Source: Pyrinomonadaceae bacterium (GTDB taxonomy: Bacteria > Acidobacteriota > Blastocatellia > Pyrinomonadales > Pyrinomonadaceae). Taken from it: DNA of 10,115 nt. The stretch is from the NCBI GenBank assembly GCA_026786155.1, contig JAJAYR010000072.1:1-10115 (forward strand), given 5' to 3'. The notes beneath the pieces were generated by a model. The model did not search any database. It saw only the letters and a program-made list of their open reading frames with translations, and was not told where the DNA came from. This document shows, in pieces, positions 1 through 8,925 of the stretch. The translations under genes were made by a program, and so were the position numbers. Within the stretch, counting starts at the first letter, position 1, and each line of letters opens with the position of its first letter.

Positions 1-81
1 AAAAAACACAATTTGCCGGAAACTGGCGAAGCGTGTTCGGCAACACGCGAAAAATTACGCCAAGCGCACGATTGGGAGTGA
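1..81 (+). CDS. C-terminal fragment of an unidentified protein
   Basis: One frame is open from the left edge to a TGA at 79-81, giving about 26 residues (ending REKLRQAHDWE) that use codons common elsewhere in the window (GAA, GCG, CCG, CGC). It ends 10 nt before the next start codon, as expected of an upstream gene in the same operon. Another frame is also open to a TAA at 83-85 and gives a very basic peptide, so the frame choice is uncertain. The fragment is too short to assign a family. The LPETG string inside it is not a sortase signal, because no hydrophobic segment follows. Confidence 0.35.
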   Translation, partial: KKHNLPETGEACSATREKLRQAHDWE

Positions 82-91
82 GTAAAAAACT

Positions 92-577
92 ATGGCGGAA
101 GTATCTTTATCAGCCGGCGGCACGACGCACGGCAACACCGTTACGCTGACGACCGTGAAAATTATGTTTCAGGTTTTCCCCGGCGTGAAGGGAACTGACG
201 ACCAGCGCGGCATCGCCGGAGTTCCTTACACGCTTTCATTGGATGGCGGCGTTTCAACCGTTTCGGGCGCGGCGATGAAAACCTCGATTGACGGCGGCGT
301 AACGCTCTTTGTGCCGTCGAACACGCCGGCGATATTAAAAATTTTCGATACGGAATATGCATTCTCGGCTTTGAGTTCGATTGAAGCACCGGCGACGACC
401 AAAGGGGCGCAACGGCGTTTGACTTTGCTCGGTTACGAACTCGGCGGCGTTGACGGCTCGCTCGGAAAAAAGAGCGACCGCGCCATCTTGAATCTCCAAG
501 CCGACAGCAATTTGAACGCGGACGGAAGCATAGACGCTTTGATGCGTAGCCAATTAGTATCTGATTTCGGAGAATAA
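92..577 (+). CDS. Small protein with C-terminal peptidoglycan-binding-like domain
   Basis: A 161-residue protein with no signal peptide or membrane segment. Residues about 20-92 look like a beta-rich carrier domain with the pattern G-V-P-Y-T-L-S-L-D-G (about 43-52), as in 'allowed parameter' domains. Residues about 104-157 fit the PG_binding_1 fold: AQRRLTLLGY, then GGVDGSLGKKSDRAILNLQ, then a DGSIDALMRSQL helix. Proteins with this two-part layout are, from my memory of the family, common beside VgrG/PAAR or contractile-injection effector genes, where they may bind the cell wall or act as adaptors. Here it opens a four-gene run; its TAA at 575-577 lies 4 nt before the next ATG, so translation is probably coupled. 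A GGGAG at 74-78 is a rather distant Shine-Dalgarno. The domain call is fairly secure; the secretion-system role is inferred from context. Confidence 0.75.
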   Translation: MAEVSLSAGGTTHGNTVTLTTVKIMFQVFPGVKGTDDQRGIAGVPYTLSLDGGVSTVSGAAMKTSIDGGVTLFVPSNTPAILKIFDTEYAFSALSSIEAPATTKGAQRRLTLLGYELGGVDGSLGKKSDRAILNLQADSNLNADGSIDALMRSQLVSDFGE

Positions 578-581
578 ATAT

Positions 582-1733
582 ATGCCGTTTAAATATCAAG
601 TCTATAAAACGCAAAGGGTTTGCCTGGTTCGATTTCAACGCAGCGGGACGGGCGAGCCGGTTCATTATTTTCCCGATATTGACAATCGAGGCTGTTTTCG
701 TCCGAACACTAACGGAACCGGATTCGACCGCGGTCCGGTGGTCGGCGTAACGCAGGGCGATGATATTTACGTCAGAGTGCTGCGGGAAAGAATTGCTAAT
801 GAAGCACCTTTATTCGTTACCAGCAGCGACGAAACCGTGATGACGGTCAACAACGGAAGCAAAGCCGAACTTCCCAAAAACTATCTGATAACTTTAAGAA
901 TCACCGGCATTCAGGGCAACGGGACGGCGACTCCGAAAGGTGCTAAATTAAGAATTCACTACGGCAGCGAAAAGGGAGTCGTGATCGGCGAATTAAGCGT
1001 CTGGGTTTTTACCAAAACTAATGTTTTGTTAACGCCGCATCTGATTACGATTCAGGACGCGACAGGCGCGAGCAGAACCAGTTCGGTGGACATCGGAGCG
1101 GTAATCGGAATGGCGAAAGCCATCTGGCAGCCGTGCGGCGTAACTTTTACCGACGCGCCGGTGCAGCCCAACACGATTACATCGGCGACCGCCGGAGTTT
1201 TGGCGTGGCAGAACGACTTTAATAATCTGCTCGCCAATTTTTGGGTTCCGGGTTCGATCAACGCTTATTTCGTCTTTCAAATCAACCGCCCGAATCCGGG
1301 AGTTTTAGGAGTCGGTTTAAGCCGCCAGAGCGTTACGGCTTCGGCATCAACCGCCAATCCGCTGCCGAATCCGGGCATTTTTCTCGGCGACCAAAGCCAG
1401 AACGGAATCGTCCGCCCGAACGATACGCATTGGTTAGCCAACGATTTAGCGCACGAAATCGGACATTTTTTAGGATTGAGTCATACGGATTTGCGAAACG
1501 GAAATAATCCGCGCGACGATACCTGGGCGAGACGAATCTTGATGCACCCGACGAATACCAGAGCGGCGAACGGTAATTGGCGCGATGATGTCGGCTACGG
1601 CGCAACTTATCGCGGGTCTTTGATTACGATGAAGGATTTGCTCGACACCAACAATGTCGGAACGAATCATTTTACCGATGCCGAATATCTGGCGGCGCGA
1701 AATACGATTAAAAGTACGGCGGGACCTTATTAA
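582..1733 (+). CDS. Metzincin-type zinc metalloprotease without signal peptide
   Basis: A 383-residue protein. Residues 291-301 read HEIGHFLGLSH, the full metzincin zinc signature HExxHxxGxxH, with H291, H295 and H301 as zinc ligands and E292 as catalytic base. M321 in ILMHP about 20 residues later is a good Met-turn candidate. The proteolytic part spans roughly 150-383. The first about 145 residues look beta-rich and Ig-like (VTQGDDIYVRV, then SSDETVMTVN), perhaps a targeting or adaptor domain. There is no N-terminal signal peptide, which is unusual for a metzincin and fits export by a non-Sec machine or delivery as an effector. The start is supported by GGAGAA at 569-574, 7 nt upstream. The gene lies 4 nt after the peptidoglycan-binding-like gene and 17 nt before the HEAT-repeat gene. 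Catalytic class is well supported; the substrate is unknown. Confidence 0.85.
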   Translation: MPFKYQVYKTQRVCLVRFQRSGTGEPVHYFPDIDNRGCFRPNTNGTGFDRGPVVGVTQGDDIYVRVLRERIANEAPLFVTSSDETVMTVNNGSKAELPKNYLITLRITGIQGNGTATPKGAKLRIHYGSEKGVVIGELSVWVFTKTNVLLTPHLITIQDATGASRTSSVDIGAVIGMAKAIWQPCGVTFTDAPVQPNTITSATAGVLAWQNDFNNLLANFWVPGSINAYFVFQINRPNPGVLGVGLSRQSVTASASTANPLPNPGIFLGDQSQNGIVRPNDTHWLANDLAHEIGHFLGLSHTDLRNGNNPRDDTWARRILMHPTNTRAANGNWRDDVGYGATYRGSLITMKDLLDTNNVGTNHFTDAEYLAARNTIKSTAGPY

Positions 1734-1750
1734 AAAGGAGAGTTTCAGCG

Positions 1751-2725
1751 ATGTTGATAAAACAAATGCTGTTTGTTTCATTGGTCGGGTTGTTTTTTTT
1801 GCAGAACGGAAGCTGTCAAACAAAAGATGCCGGTCAAATCCCGCCCGCCAAAACATCGCCGACTCCGACGGTCAACGGACAAAAGCAGAGCGAGGAGCAA
1901 AAAAAAATGGATTTTCTAATCAAAAAAATTTTAGCTAAAGACCCGACCGCCATTCTAATGGCGAAACAGTTGGGCAGTTTTGCCAGTCCCGGCATCAAAC
2001 CGCTGACGACAAACGAAGACGACATCGTTCGGGAAATAGCAATTCGCTCGCTGAATGAAAGCGGCGGCGGCGTAACGGATGTTTTCGTCAACGCGCTTTC
2101 CGACGAGATGCCGACGGTCAGAGCCGCCGCCTTGAACGGTTTGAATAATCATCTTTCCGAAGTCAGCTACCCGAAACTTTTGCAGACTTATCAGGAAGTT
2201 TCCGACCCGCAGCACCGAAAGGAAATTGCCCGTCTGCTCGGACGCATCGGCGGAGCGGATGTCAATGATTTGAGGCGGATTTGCCGGGACGAACAAAATT
2301 TGGAAGCCCTCGAAGGCTGCCGGGCAGCGTTAGCAAAACTCGGCGACCCGCAGGCGCGAGCCGAATTTTTGAGTCGCTTGCGCGAAGCCAAAAACCGCGA
2401 GCTTAAAAAACTTTTGGAAGACGTGGATTATATCAAACAACTCTGGGCTTTGAGAGGTTTGATGCCCGTTCTGAGCGATAAAACTCCGCTTTCAAATACG
2501 GGTTTGTGCCAGTTGGAAGATGCGTTGGAGGACGCGGCGAACGAGAAAAAATCTTCGCCGGAAAATCAGGAAGCCGAATTTCTGCGAGCCTGCGACATCG
2601 CCGTCAATCTGATCGCCAAAATTGCCAACGCTAAATTTCCGTTTCCGGTCAACGGCGTGAAAAACTACGACGATTTGGAACTCGCGGCGGCGCGAAGAAT
2701 TTTGGCTGAACTTTTTTCTCGCTAA
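1751..2725 (+). CDS. Exported HEAT-repeat protein, possible lipoprotein
   Basis: A 324-residue protein. Residues 1-21 form a Sec-type signal: K4, then a hydrophobic core LFVSLVGLFFL, then QNGS and C22. N-G-S-C is not a canonical lipobox, so lipidation at C22 is possible but uncertain. A low-complexity P/T/Q linker covers about 23-50. From about 55 to 235 there are paired amphipathic helices typical of HEAT/armadillo repeats (for example EIAIRSLNESG, then TVRAAALNGLNNHL, then RKEIARLLGRIGG). The C-terminal about 90 residues are also helical but less clearly repetitive. The start is well marked: AAGGAG at 1735-1740, 10 nt before the ATG. HEAT proteins usually act by binding other proteins. Lying between two proteases, it could be a periplasmic inhibitor or immunity protein or a scaffold; that is inference only. 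Confidence 0.8.
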   Translation: MLIKQMLFVSLVGLFFLQNGSCQTKDAGQIPPAKTSPTPTVNGQKQSEEQKKMDFLIKKILAKDPTAILMAKQLGSFASPGIKPLTTNEDDIVREIAIRSLNESGGGVTDVFVNALSDEMPTVRAAALNGLNNHLSEVSYPKLLQTYQEVSDPQHRKEIARLLGRIGGADVNDLRRICRDEQNLEALEGCRAALAKLGDPQARAEFLSRLREAKNRELKKLLEDVDYIKQLWALRGLMPVLSDKTPLSNTGLCQLEDALEDAANEKKSSPENQEAEFLRACDIAVNLIAKIANAKFPFPVNGVKNYDDLELAAARRILAELFSR

Positions 2726-2809
2726 AGCGACGGGCGAAAACAAAAGATGAACTTTTTTCGCTGATTTTAATTTCGCAGTCCGTCGAATAAAAGTTGGATG
2801 GAGAAAATT

Positions 2810-3349
2810 ATGGATAAATCTTGGGATAAAAGCGTTATGAAAGATGCCGGTAAATTAACGGTTTATAATGGAATTAGCGTCGGAAAATGGTCAACCGTTT
2901 TCGGCCGGACATTGGAATCATTCAATAAAAATTCCAAGCTGACGATAAAACTGGTTCCGTCTAAAGATAAAGATGCCGCCAATATAGAAATACTGCTTTC
3001 CAGCGGTTCATCGAGTTATACGTATGACGGAACGACATATCCGGTCGTTTTCGACGCGACGCTGGCGCACGGAAAAACAAAGACGTTCGACCGGGGCGAC
3101 GGCATCGAGAAAGCCGCCGTTTTTCTGCCGTCGGAGCCGAAAGAAAATCACGTCAATGTTTTGCGCTTTATCGCCGTTCACGAACTGATTCACGCTTGCG
3201 GCTTGGACGAACACAACAATGATGGGGTTTTTATAACCGCGCCGAATATCAAAAACGGGCAAATCTGGGCTGCCCAAGGCAGTAAAAAAATGCCGCCGCT
3301 GTTTTTCGCGCCGAAAACCGTGATGAGGTTACAGGAACTTTGGAAATAG
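2810..3349 (+). CDS. Small metzincin-like protease, effector candidate
   Basis: An ATG at 2810 follows GGAG (2800-2803) by 6 nt; an in-frame ATG at 2798 has no good ribosome site and would add 4 residues. The product is about 179 residues with no signal peptide. The sequence VHELIHACGLDEH carries HExxH followed by G and then E-H, i.e. HExxHxxGxxEH. A metzincin would have H or D where the E lies, with a histidine one residue later, so the third zinc ligand is either shifted or changed. KKMPPLFF near the C terminus is a plausible Met-turn. The C-terminal pattern (MPPL, then TV, then LxxLW) resembles a group of small matrixin-like proteins I recall from secretion-effector loci, but this was not checked. 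It lies 84 nt after the HEAT-repeat gene on the same strand and converges with lpxD 10 bp away, with no obvious terminator between. Confidence 0.75.
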   Translation: MDKSWDKSVMKDAGKLTVYNGISVGKWSTVFGRTLESFNKNSKLTIKLVPSKDKDAANIEILLSSGSSSYTYDGTTYPVVFDATLAHGKTKTFDRGDGIEKAAVFLPSEPKENHVNVLRFIAVHELIHACGLDEHNNDGVFITAPNIKNGQIWAAQGSKKMPPLFFAPKTVMRLQELWK

Positions 3350-3359
3350 ACGGCGAAAG

Positions 3360-4397
3360 TCAGCGGGTATTTTTCAGTTCACCGATTTGTTTTTCCAAAT
3401 TCCGAACCGTCCGCGCCATTTCGCCCAAACGCCGGAAAGCGGCAATCGAGCGCAGCCAATCGCGGTTGTCGAACGCCGGAACGCCGGAAATTATTTTGCC
3501 CGCGGCGACATCGTGCGAGGTCGCCGATTTTGCCGTGATAACCACATCGTCGCCGACCTTCAAATGTCCGGCGATGCCGACTTGTCCGGCTAAAATTACG
3601 CGCTTGCCGATGACCGAACTGCCCGCCAGTCCGGTTTGCGAACAGATTAGCGCGTCTTCTTCAATCGTGCAGGAATGTCCGATTTGGACGAGATTGTCAA
3701 TTTTCGCGCCGCGTTTGATGCGAGTTTCGCCGACCGAAGCGCAGTCAATCGCCGTGTTCGCGCCGATTTCCACATTATCTTCCAAAACAACTCGTCCGGT
3801 TTGCGGAATTTTCAGCCAGCTTTTATTTTCGTCTTTGGCGTAACCGAAGCCGTCCGAGCCGATGGTTGAATTATTATGAACGATACAATTTTCGCCGATT
3901 TCGCAATTTTCACGAATCGAAACGCCCGAATGAATCACCGAATTTTTGCCGATTCGTGCGTTGTCGTAAATCGTCGCGTTCGGAAAAATCTTCACGCCGC
4001 TTTCGATGACGCAGTTTTTTCCAATCGAGACGAAAGCGTCAATCGAAACGTCCGAAGCGACCGTCGCGCTTTCGTCAATCGAAGATAATTGGTGAACGAA
4101 CGACTCGAAAACAGGTTCAGGATTGAACAGCCGCAAAGCGCGTGTATAAGCGAGATACGGGTCGCTTGCCCGCAAAATGGCGAGGTCGGCACGTTCGGTT
4201 TGTTCCGTTTCATTCAAAAAAATCGCGCTCGCTTTCGTTTCTTTGATTTGCGGCGTGTATTTCGGATTTGCCAGAAAAGTGATTTCTCCGCTTTTCGCCA
4301 TATTGAGTCCCGCCGCGCCTGCGAGTTCGATTTCGCCGTCGCCCTGCGAAACCCGCGAGAAAGTTTTTTCCGCCAAAGTTGCTAGTTTGATAAACAT
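3360..4397 (-). CDS. lpxD: UDP-3-O-acylglucosamine N-acyltransferase LpxD
   Basis: LpxD transfers a 3-hydroxyacyl chain from acyl-ACP to the 2-amino group of UDP-3-O-acyl-glucosamine, the third step of lipid A synthesis, in the cytosol. The 345-residue length is typical. Residues about 1-100 are the uridine-binding domain (GEITFLANPKY at 37-47). Residues about 105-300 form the left-handed beta-helix of hexapeptide repeats (IGKNCV, IYDNARIG, IGENCI and so on). IGSDGFGYA at 179-187 and KIPQTGRV at 196-203 match LpxD. H241 in QIGHS corresponds to the catalytic His239 of the E. coli enzyme and H278 in AGHLKVG to His276, by my alignment. The C-terminal helix (about 312-345) is present. The ATG at 4397 lacks a clear Shine-Dalgarno. 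The usual neighbours (bamA, skp, fabZ, lpxA) are absent, so lpxD stands alone here. Confidence 0.96.
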   Translation of the reverse strand: MFIKLATLAEKTFSRVSQGDGEIELAGAAGLNMAKSGEITFLANPKYTPQIKETKASAIFLNETEQTERADLAILRASDPYLAYTRALRLFNPEPVFESFVHQLSSIDESATVASDVSIDAFVSIGKNCVIESGVKIFPNATIYDNARIGKNSVIHSGVSIRENCEIGENCIVHNNSTIGSDGFGYAKDENKSWLKIPQTGRVVLEDNVEIGANTAIDCASVGETRIKRGAKIDNLVQIGHSCTIEEDALICSQTGLAGSSVIGKRVILAGQVGIAGHLKVGDDVVITAKSATSHDVAAGKIISGVPAFDNRDWLRSIAAFRRLGEMARTVRNLEKQIGELKNTR

Positions 4398-4472
4398 ATT
4401 TTAAAGTTAAGTTGAGGTTGCAGCAATTCAAAAAGCCGTCGAAACACAATCGAGATAGCTTTCCCCTTTTAG

Positions 4473-4625
4473 TTCTACTTTGTCAGATTAAATGAACTTG
4501 AAAGTTTCTGCGAAGAACTGTCCACGAATCACACGCGCAGACACTAAAAAAATATCGGATTGATGATTTTGATTCGGGCTTTTAGTGTTTGCGCGTGGAT
4601 AGTTTTTTAATCTGACAAAGTAGAA
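4473..4625. repeat. Palindromic MITE-like element
   Basis: A 153-bp non-coding element. Its ends are a perfect 20-bp inverted repeat (4473-4492 and 4606-4625; the left end begins TTCTACTTTGTCAG). Inside, 4532-4549 pairs with 4580-4597 over 18 bp with one mismatch (CACGCGCAG and so on). AACTGTCCACG at 4516-4526 can also pair with 4594-4604 with one mismatch, overlapping the previous arm. TTAG lies immediately outside both ends (4469-4472 and 4626-4629), as a 4-bp target duplication would. No open reading frame is present. It fills most of the lpxD to Uma2 gap. It may be a non-autonomous transposable element or a folding RNA/DNA element. Confidence 0.7.
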
Positions 4626-4677
4626 TTAGAAATCCAACCTGAATTACAAATTACCAAATTTCAAAAAAGGAAGCATT

Positions 4678-5274
4678 ATGAGCGAAAAAGAATTATCCCA
4701 AAACGAGCCGCCGCCAGCGGTCGAAAACCAAATGAAGACCGGCAAAAAACATTTTTCCGGTGTCCGGCTGTTAGCCAATTCCGTCTCGAATCGAATGAAT
4801 AACATCATTGCGACGAACGTAACAATCGCCATCGGAAGCCGCATTCAAGGACAAAAAAGCGAAATTTATGTGAACGATATGCCCGTTAAACTCGATGCCA
4901 AACACATCTGTTACCCGGATGTCGTCGTCGTCAGCGGCGTACCGCAATTCGTTGACAAAGAATGCGATATGCTGGTTAATCCGACGGTCGCCTTCGACAT
5001 ATTTTCAAAAAACACGAGTTTTCAGGACAAAACCGAAAAGCTCGAATGCTATTTGGCAATGGGCAGCATCCGCGAATACGTTTTGATTAAAGAAGACGAG
5101 ATGCGCGTCGAACATTACTCCAAACAAAACGCCAAACAATGGATTTACAAAATCTATAACGAACGCGACGACGTAATTTCGGTTGATTCGATCAACTGCA
5201 AAATCTCCATCGCGGAAATCTACGCGCAGGTCAAATTTGTCGGCGGCGAAGCGCAGGCGAAATCGGGAAGTTGA
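4678..5274 (+). CDS. Divergent Uma2-family (PD-(D/E)XK-like) protein
   Basis: A 198-residue protein whose C-terminal two thirds match the Uma2 (DUF820) restriction-endonuclease-like fold: CYPDVVVVSG with D81, then NPTVAFDIFSKNTSFQDKTEK at about 101-121, then YLAMGSIREYVLIKEDE and VEHYS. Most Uma2 proteins have E in the E-V-L-S position; here it is D107 in FDIFS, and the downstream K is kept. The usual N-terminal E-Y-(I/L)-x-G-E motif is not recognisable, replaced by a longer unfamiliar start (PPPAVENQMKTGKKHFSG). It may therefore be inactive or altered. AAGGAAG at 4667-4673 supports the start. A better-conserved relative follows about 140 bp downstream; shared strings such as SINCK/SINCR and VEHYS/IEHYS suggest an old duplication. 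The cellular role of Uma2 proteins is not established. Confidence 0.8.
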   Translation: MSEKELSQNEPPPAVENQMKTGKKHFSGVRLLANSVSNRMNNIIATNVTIAIGSRIQGQKSEIYVNDMPVKLDAKHICYPDVVVVSGVPQFVDKECDMLVNPTVAFDIFSKNTSFQDKTEKLECYLAMGSIREYVLIKEDEMRVEHYSKQNAKQWIYKIYNERDDVISVDSINCKISIAEIYAQVKFVGGEAQAKSGS

Positions 5275-5279
5275 ACGAT

Positions 5280-5321
5280 AAGGTAAAAGGTAAAAGGTAA
5301 AAGGTAAAAGGTAAAAGGTAA
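5280..5321. repeat. Heptanucleotide array (AAGGTAA)6
   Basis: Six perfect consecutive copies of the 7-bp unit AAGGTAA begin 5 bp after the stop codon of the first Uma2 gene. There are no spacers, so it is not CRISPR. Both strands stay open through it, which creates spurious reading frames. Other 7-bp arrays with different sequences occur at 8636-8663 and 9534-9619. Confidence 0.95.
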
Positions 5322-5417
5322 AAATCCGTTGCGATGTTTGCCTTTTTCTTTTTGGCGAAAAATCTTGGCAAAACAAATGGAATCGGTTAAAGTTTGGAAA
5401 GAAAAAAGGAGCGAATG

Positions 5418-5999
5418 ATGAGCAGAACGAACTTGGCTTATAAAAGAGAGCCGATGACGGCGGAAAAATATCTTGAGCTTGAACGCGCGGCGAAAGATAA
5501 ACACGAATTTATCGGCGGCGAAATCAAAGCGATGGCGGGCGCGAGCGATAATCACAACGTCATTGCTTCCAATGTTTTCGGCGAACTTTGGTCGCAGTTA
5601 AAGGGAAAGAATTGTCGGGCGTTCGCCAGCGATATGCGTGTCAAAGCGAAAAGGGGAAATTATTTTTATCCCGACATTCTCGTTACCTGCGGCGAGCGGG
5701 AATTTGAAGACGCGAAAAAAAAAGATGTGCTGCTGAACCCGAAAGTCATTTTCGAGGTGTTGTCGAAATCTACGAAATTAAAAGACCGCAACGAAAAATT
5801 TGAATCTTACGTTTTGCTCGAAAGTCTGACCGATTACGTTTTAATCGAACAGGACAAAATGAAAATCGAACATTATTCGCGGCTCGACGAGAAGGATTGG
5901 AAAGTGCGGATTTACGCCGAAGCCGACGAGACGATATTTTTTGAATCAATCAACTGCCGCCTTTCAGTCAGCGACGTTTACAACGAAATCTCCCTATAA
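5418..5999 (+). CDS. Uma2-family (PD-(D/E)XK-like) protein
   Basis: A 193-residue protein with the full Uma2 pattern: MTAEKYLELERA at 13-24, KHEFIGGEI at 28-36 (E30, E35), YPDILVTCG at 84-92 (D86), NPKVIFEVLSKSTKLKDRNEK at 107-127 (E113), then SYVLLESLTDYVLIEQDK and IEHYSR. The putative active-site acids are intact, unlike in the upstream paralogue. The ATG at 5418 follows AAGGAG (5406-5411) by 6 nt. An adjacent ATG at 5415 and a TTG at 5394 are less well placed. Uma2 genes occur in large numbers in some cyanobacteria and environmental phyla, often near mobile elements, but their biological function is unsettled. The stop at 5997-5999 touches the palindrome at 6001. Confidence 0.88.
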   Translation: MSRTNLAYKREPMTAEKYLELERAAKDKHEFIGGEIKAMAGASDNHNVIASNVFGELWSQLKGKNCRAFASDMRVKAKRGNYFYPDILVTCGEREFEDAKKKDVLLNPKVIFEVLSKSTKLKDRNEKFESYVLLESLTDYVLIEQDKMKIEHYSRLDEKDWKVRIYAEADETIFFESINCRLSVSDVYNEISL

Positions 6000-6000
6000 A

Positions 6001-6136
6001 AACGGCAGTTCGGATAAAAAGTATCGCCACAAAAAAGCACAGAAATCACAAAAAGGAATAATTGGAAAATCTTTTTTGCGTCTTTTGTGCATTTTTGCGG
6101 CGATTATTTCTTAGCTTTTCTTATGTCGAACTGCCG

Positions 6137-6138
<2 letters not shown>
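6001..6138. repeat. Near-palindrome between convergent genes
   Basis: A 138-bp imperfect palindrome that occupies the whole gap between the Uma2 stop (5999) and the priA stop (6137). The outer 12 bp are a perfect inverted repeat (AACGGCAGTTCG at 6001-6012; complement at 6127-6138). Further in, ATCGCC (6023-6028) pairs with 6099-6104 and GCAC (6037-6040) with 6087-6090, inside loosely matching A-rich and T-rich arms. It may act as a bidirectional transcription terminator, or be a repeat element inserted exactly between the two stops; its last two bases overlap the priA stop codon. Confidence 0.65.
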
Positions 6139-8181
<2,043 letters not shown>

Positions 8182-8200
<19 letters not shown>

Positions 8201-8631
8201 GATTTCAAAAGTTCGTCGCGTCCGGGCGCGGTGATCGCGTAAATCTGTTCGACGCTGGCGTTAATTCCGGCGGGCAGCGACGCTTTCAGCATTTCGCCCC
8301 ACGAAGCGGCGTAATAATCCGCCGACCACTGCGTCAGCCGCAGAATCTCGCCGGTCAAAAGCGGTTCGGCATCGAGCAGTTCGAGCGCGTCTTTAATCGT
8401 TTCGGGTTCGATGCCGAGTTCGGGATTGATTTCGACGTGCAGCGCGACGGCGTAACCCGTCAACTGTCGCTTGCCGAACGGAACTAACAGACGCGCACCG
8501 AGCTTGACGTTTTCCTGCAAACCGACCGGCAAACGATAGGTAAAAGTTTGGCGCAGCGGCAATGGCAGCGCGACCTCGACGAATTCAGGCGCGGGCTTAT
8601 CGCTGATAAAACTTTGGGCGGCGTTCGGCAT
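8182..8631 (-). CDS. priA: PriA N-terminal part, frameshifted from the rest
   Basis: This frame encodes the PriA N-terminal 3'-DNA-binding domain (VEVALPLPLRQTFTYRLP, then GARLLVPFGKRQLTGYAV) and the beginning of the winged-helix region (LLTGEILRLTQWSADYY, then WGEMLKASLPAG). It then runs into a TGA at 8182-8184 after an unrelated tail (KSCRRKL). A TTG at 8643 is also in frame, but the ATG at 8631 gives a better start; no strong Shine-Dalgarno is seen, and a heptamer array sits where one would lie. The helicase frame overlaps this one by 19 bp. Adding one base to the A run at 8207-8210 (T run on the coding strand) would give a smooth junction DELFEIVSAKTLK. Either a sequencing or assembly error or a recent real mutation could explain this. 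Confidence 0.88.
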
Positions 8632-8635
8632 CTTT

Positions 8636-8663
8636 AGGTTCAAGGTTTCAGGTTTCAGGTTGC
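8636..8663. repeat. Heptanucleotide array (AGGTTTC-like)
   Basis: Four consecutive 7-bp units: AGGTTCA, AGGTTTC, AGGTTTC, AGGTTGC. The array starts 5 bp upstream of the priA ATG (minus strand) and so replaces the expected ribosome-binding region. It is a different sequence but the same period as the arrays at 5280-5321 and 9534-9619. Confidence 0.8.
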
Positions 8664-8682
8664 GGATTTTGAACCGACGGTT

Positions 8683-8712
8683 TTAATTTGTAATCTGAAA
8701 TTTGCAATAATT
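8683..8712 (+). repeat. Left copy of 30-bp imperfect direct repeat
   Basis: TTAAT, G, AATCTGAA and TTTGCAATAATT recur in the same order at 8926-8955, with 26 of 30 positions identical. The two copies bracket the inverted-repeat element at 8709-8921, the left one overlapping its first 4 bases. They are too long and too diverged for an ordinary fresh target duplication. Confidence 0.7.
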
Positions 8713-8921
8713 GTAGAAGTTACGCAGTTAAACAAAAATAAAACTGATGCCAATGGAAAGCGGGTGATTTTTTTTCTTGAACAGCGAATAGTTGATAGTT
8801 AAAAGCGAATAACGCCGTGAGCGTAACTATTCGCTTTTAACTATCAACTATTTGCTGTTTATTCGATTAAAACGCCGCGTTCGACCATTCAATATATTTC
8901 AACTGCGTAACTTCTATAATT
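8709..8921. repeat. 213-bp inverted-repeat element with nested hairpin
   Basis: The ends are 21-bp inverted repeats with one mismatch (8709-8729 and 8901-8921; core GTAGAAGTTACGCAGTT on the left). The middle carries a separate long hairpin at 8780-8859. No reading frame of note lies inside. The layout, terminal inverted repeats around an inner inverted repeat, resembles the element at 4473-4625, but the sequences differ. It could be a second family of non-autonomous mobile element. It makes up most of the gap of about 390 bp between priA and the next gene. Confidence 0.7.
8780..8859. repeat. Long hairpin with 32-bp arms
   Basis: Arms 8780-8811 and 8828-8859 are complementary at 31 of 32 positions, with a 16-nt loop (8812-8827). 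ACGC/GCGT in the loop can extend the stem. The arm contains TAGTTGA and TAGTTAA, another 7-bp periodicity. No T run follows directly, so it is not a standard intrinsic terminator, and no coding is visible. An RNA made through it would fold strongly. Confidence 0.85.
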
Positions 8922-8925
8922 GTTG

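Noticed and set aside
13..27. LPETG sortase motif in the first partial frame
   Set aside because: No hydrophobic segment or positive tail follows in the usual arrangement, and the genome appears Gram-negative.
3387..4449. Several reading frames antisense to or overlapping lpxD, in both orientations
   Set aside because: They follow the codon periodicity of lpxD, have no recognisable domains, and lpxD is certain in its frame.
5280..5321. CRISPR array
   Set aside because: The 7-bp units are directly adjacent with no spacers, and no cas genes are present.
5005..5555. Minus-strand frames with repeated LLPFTFY peptides
   Set aside because: They are translations of the AAGGTAA array plus antisense of the Uma2 genes, with no independent coding signal.
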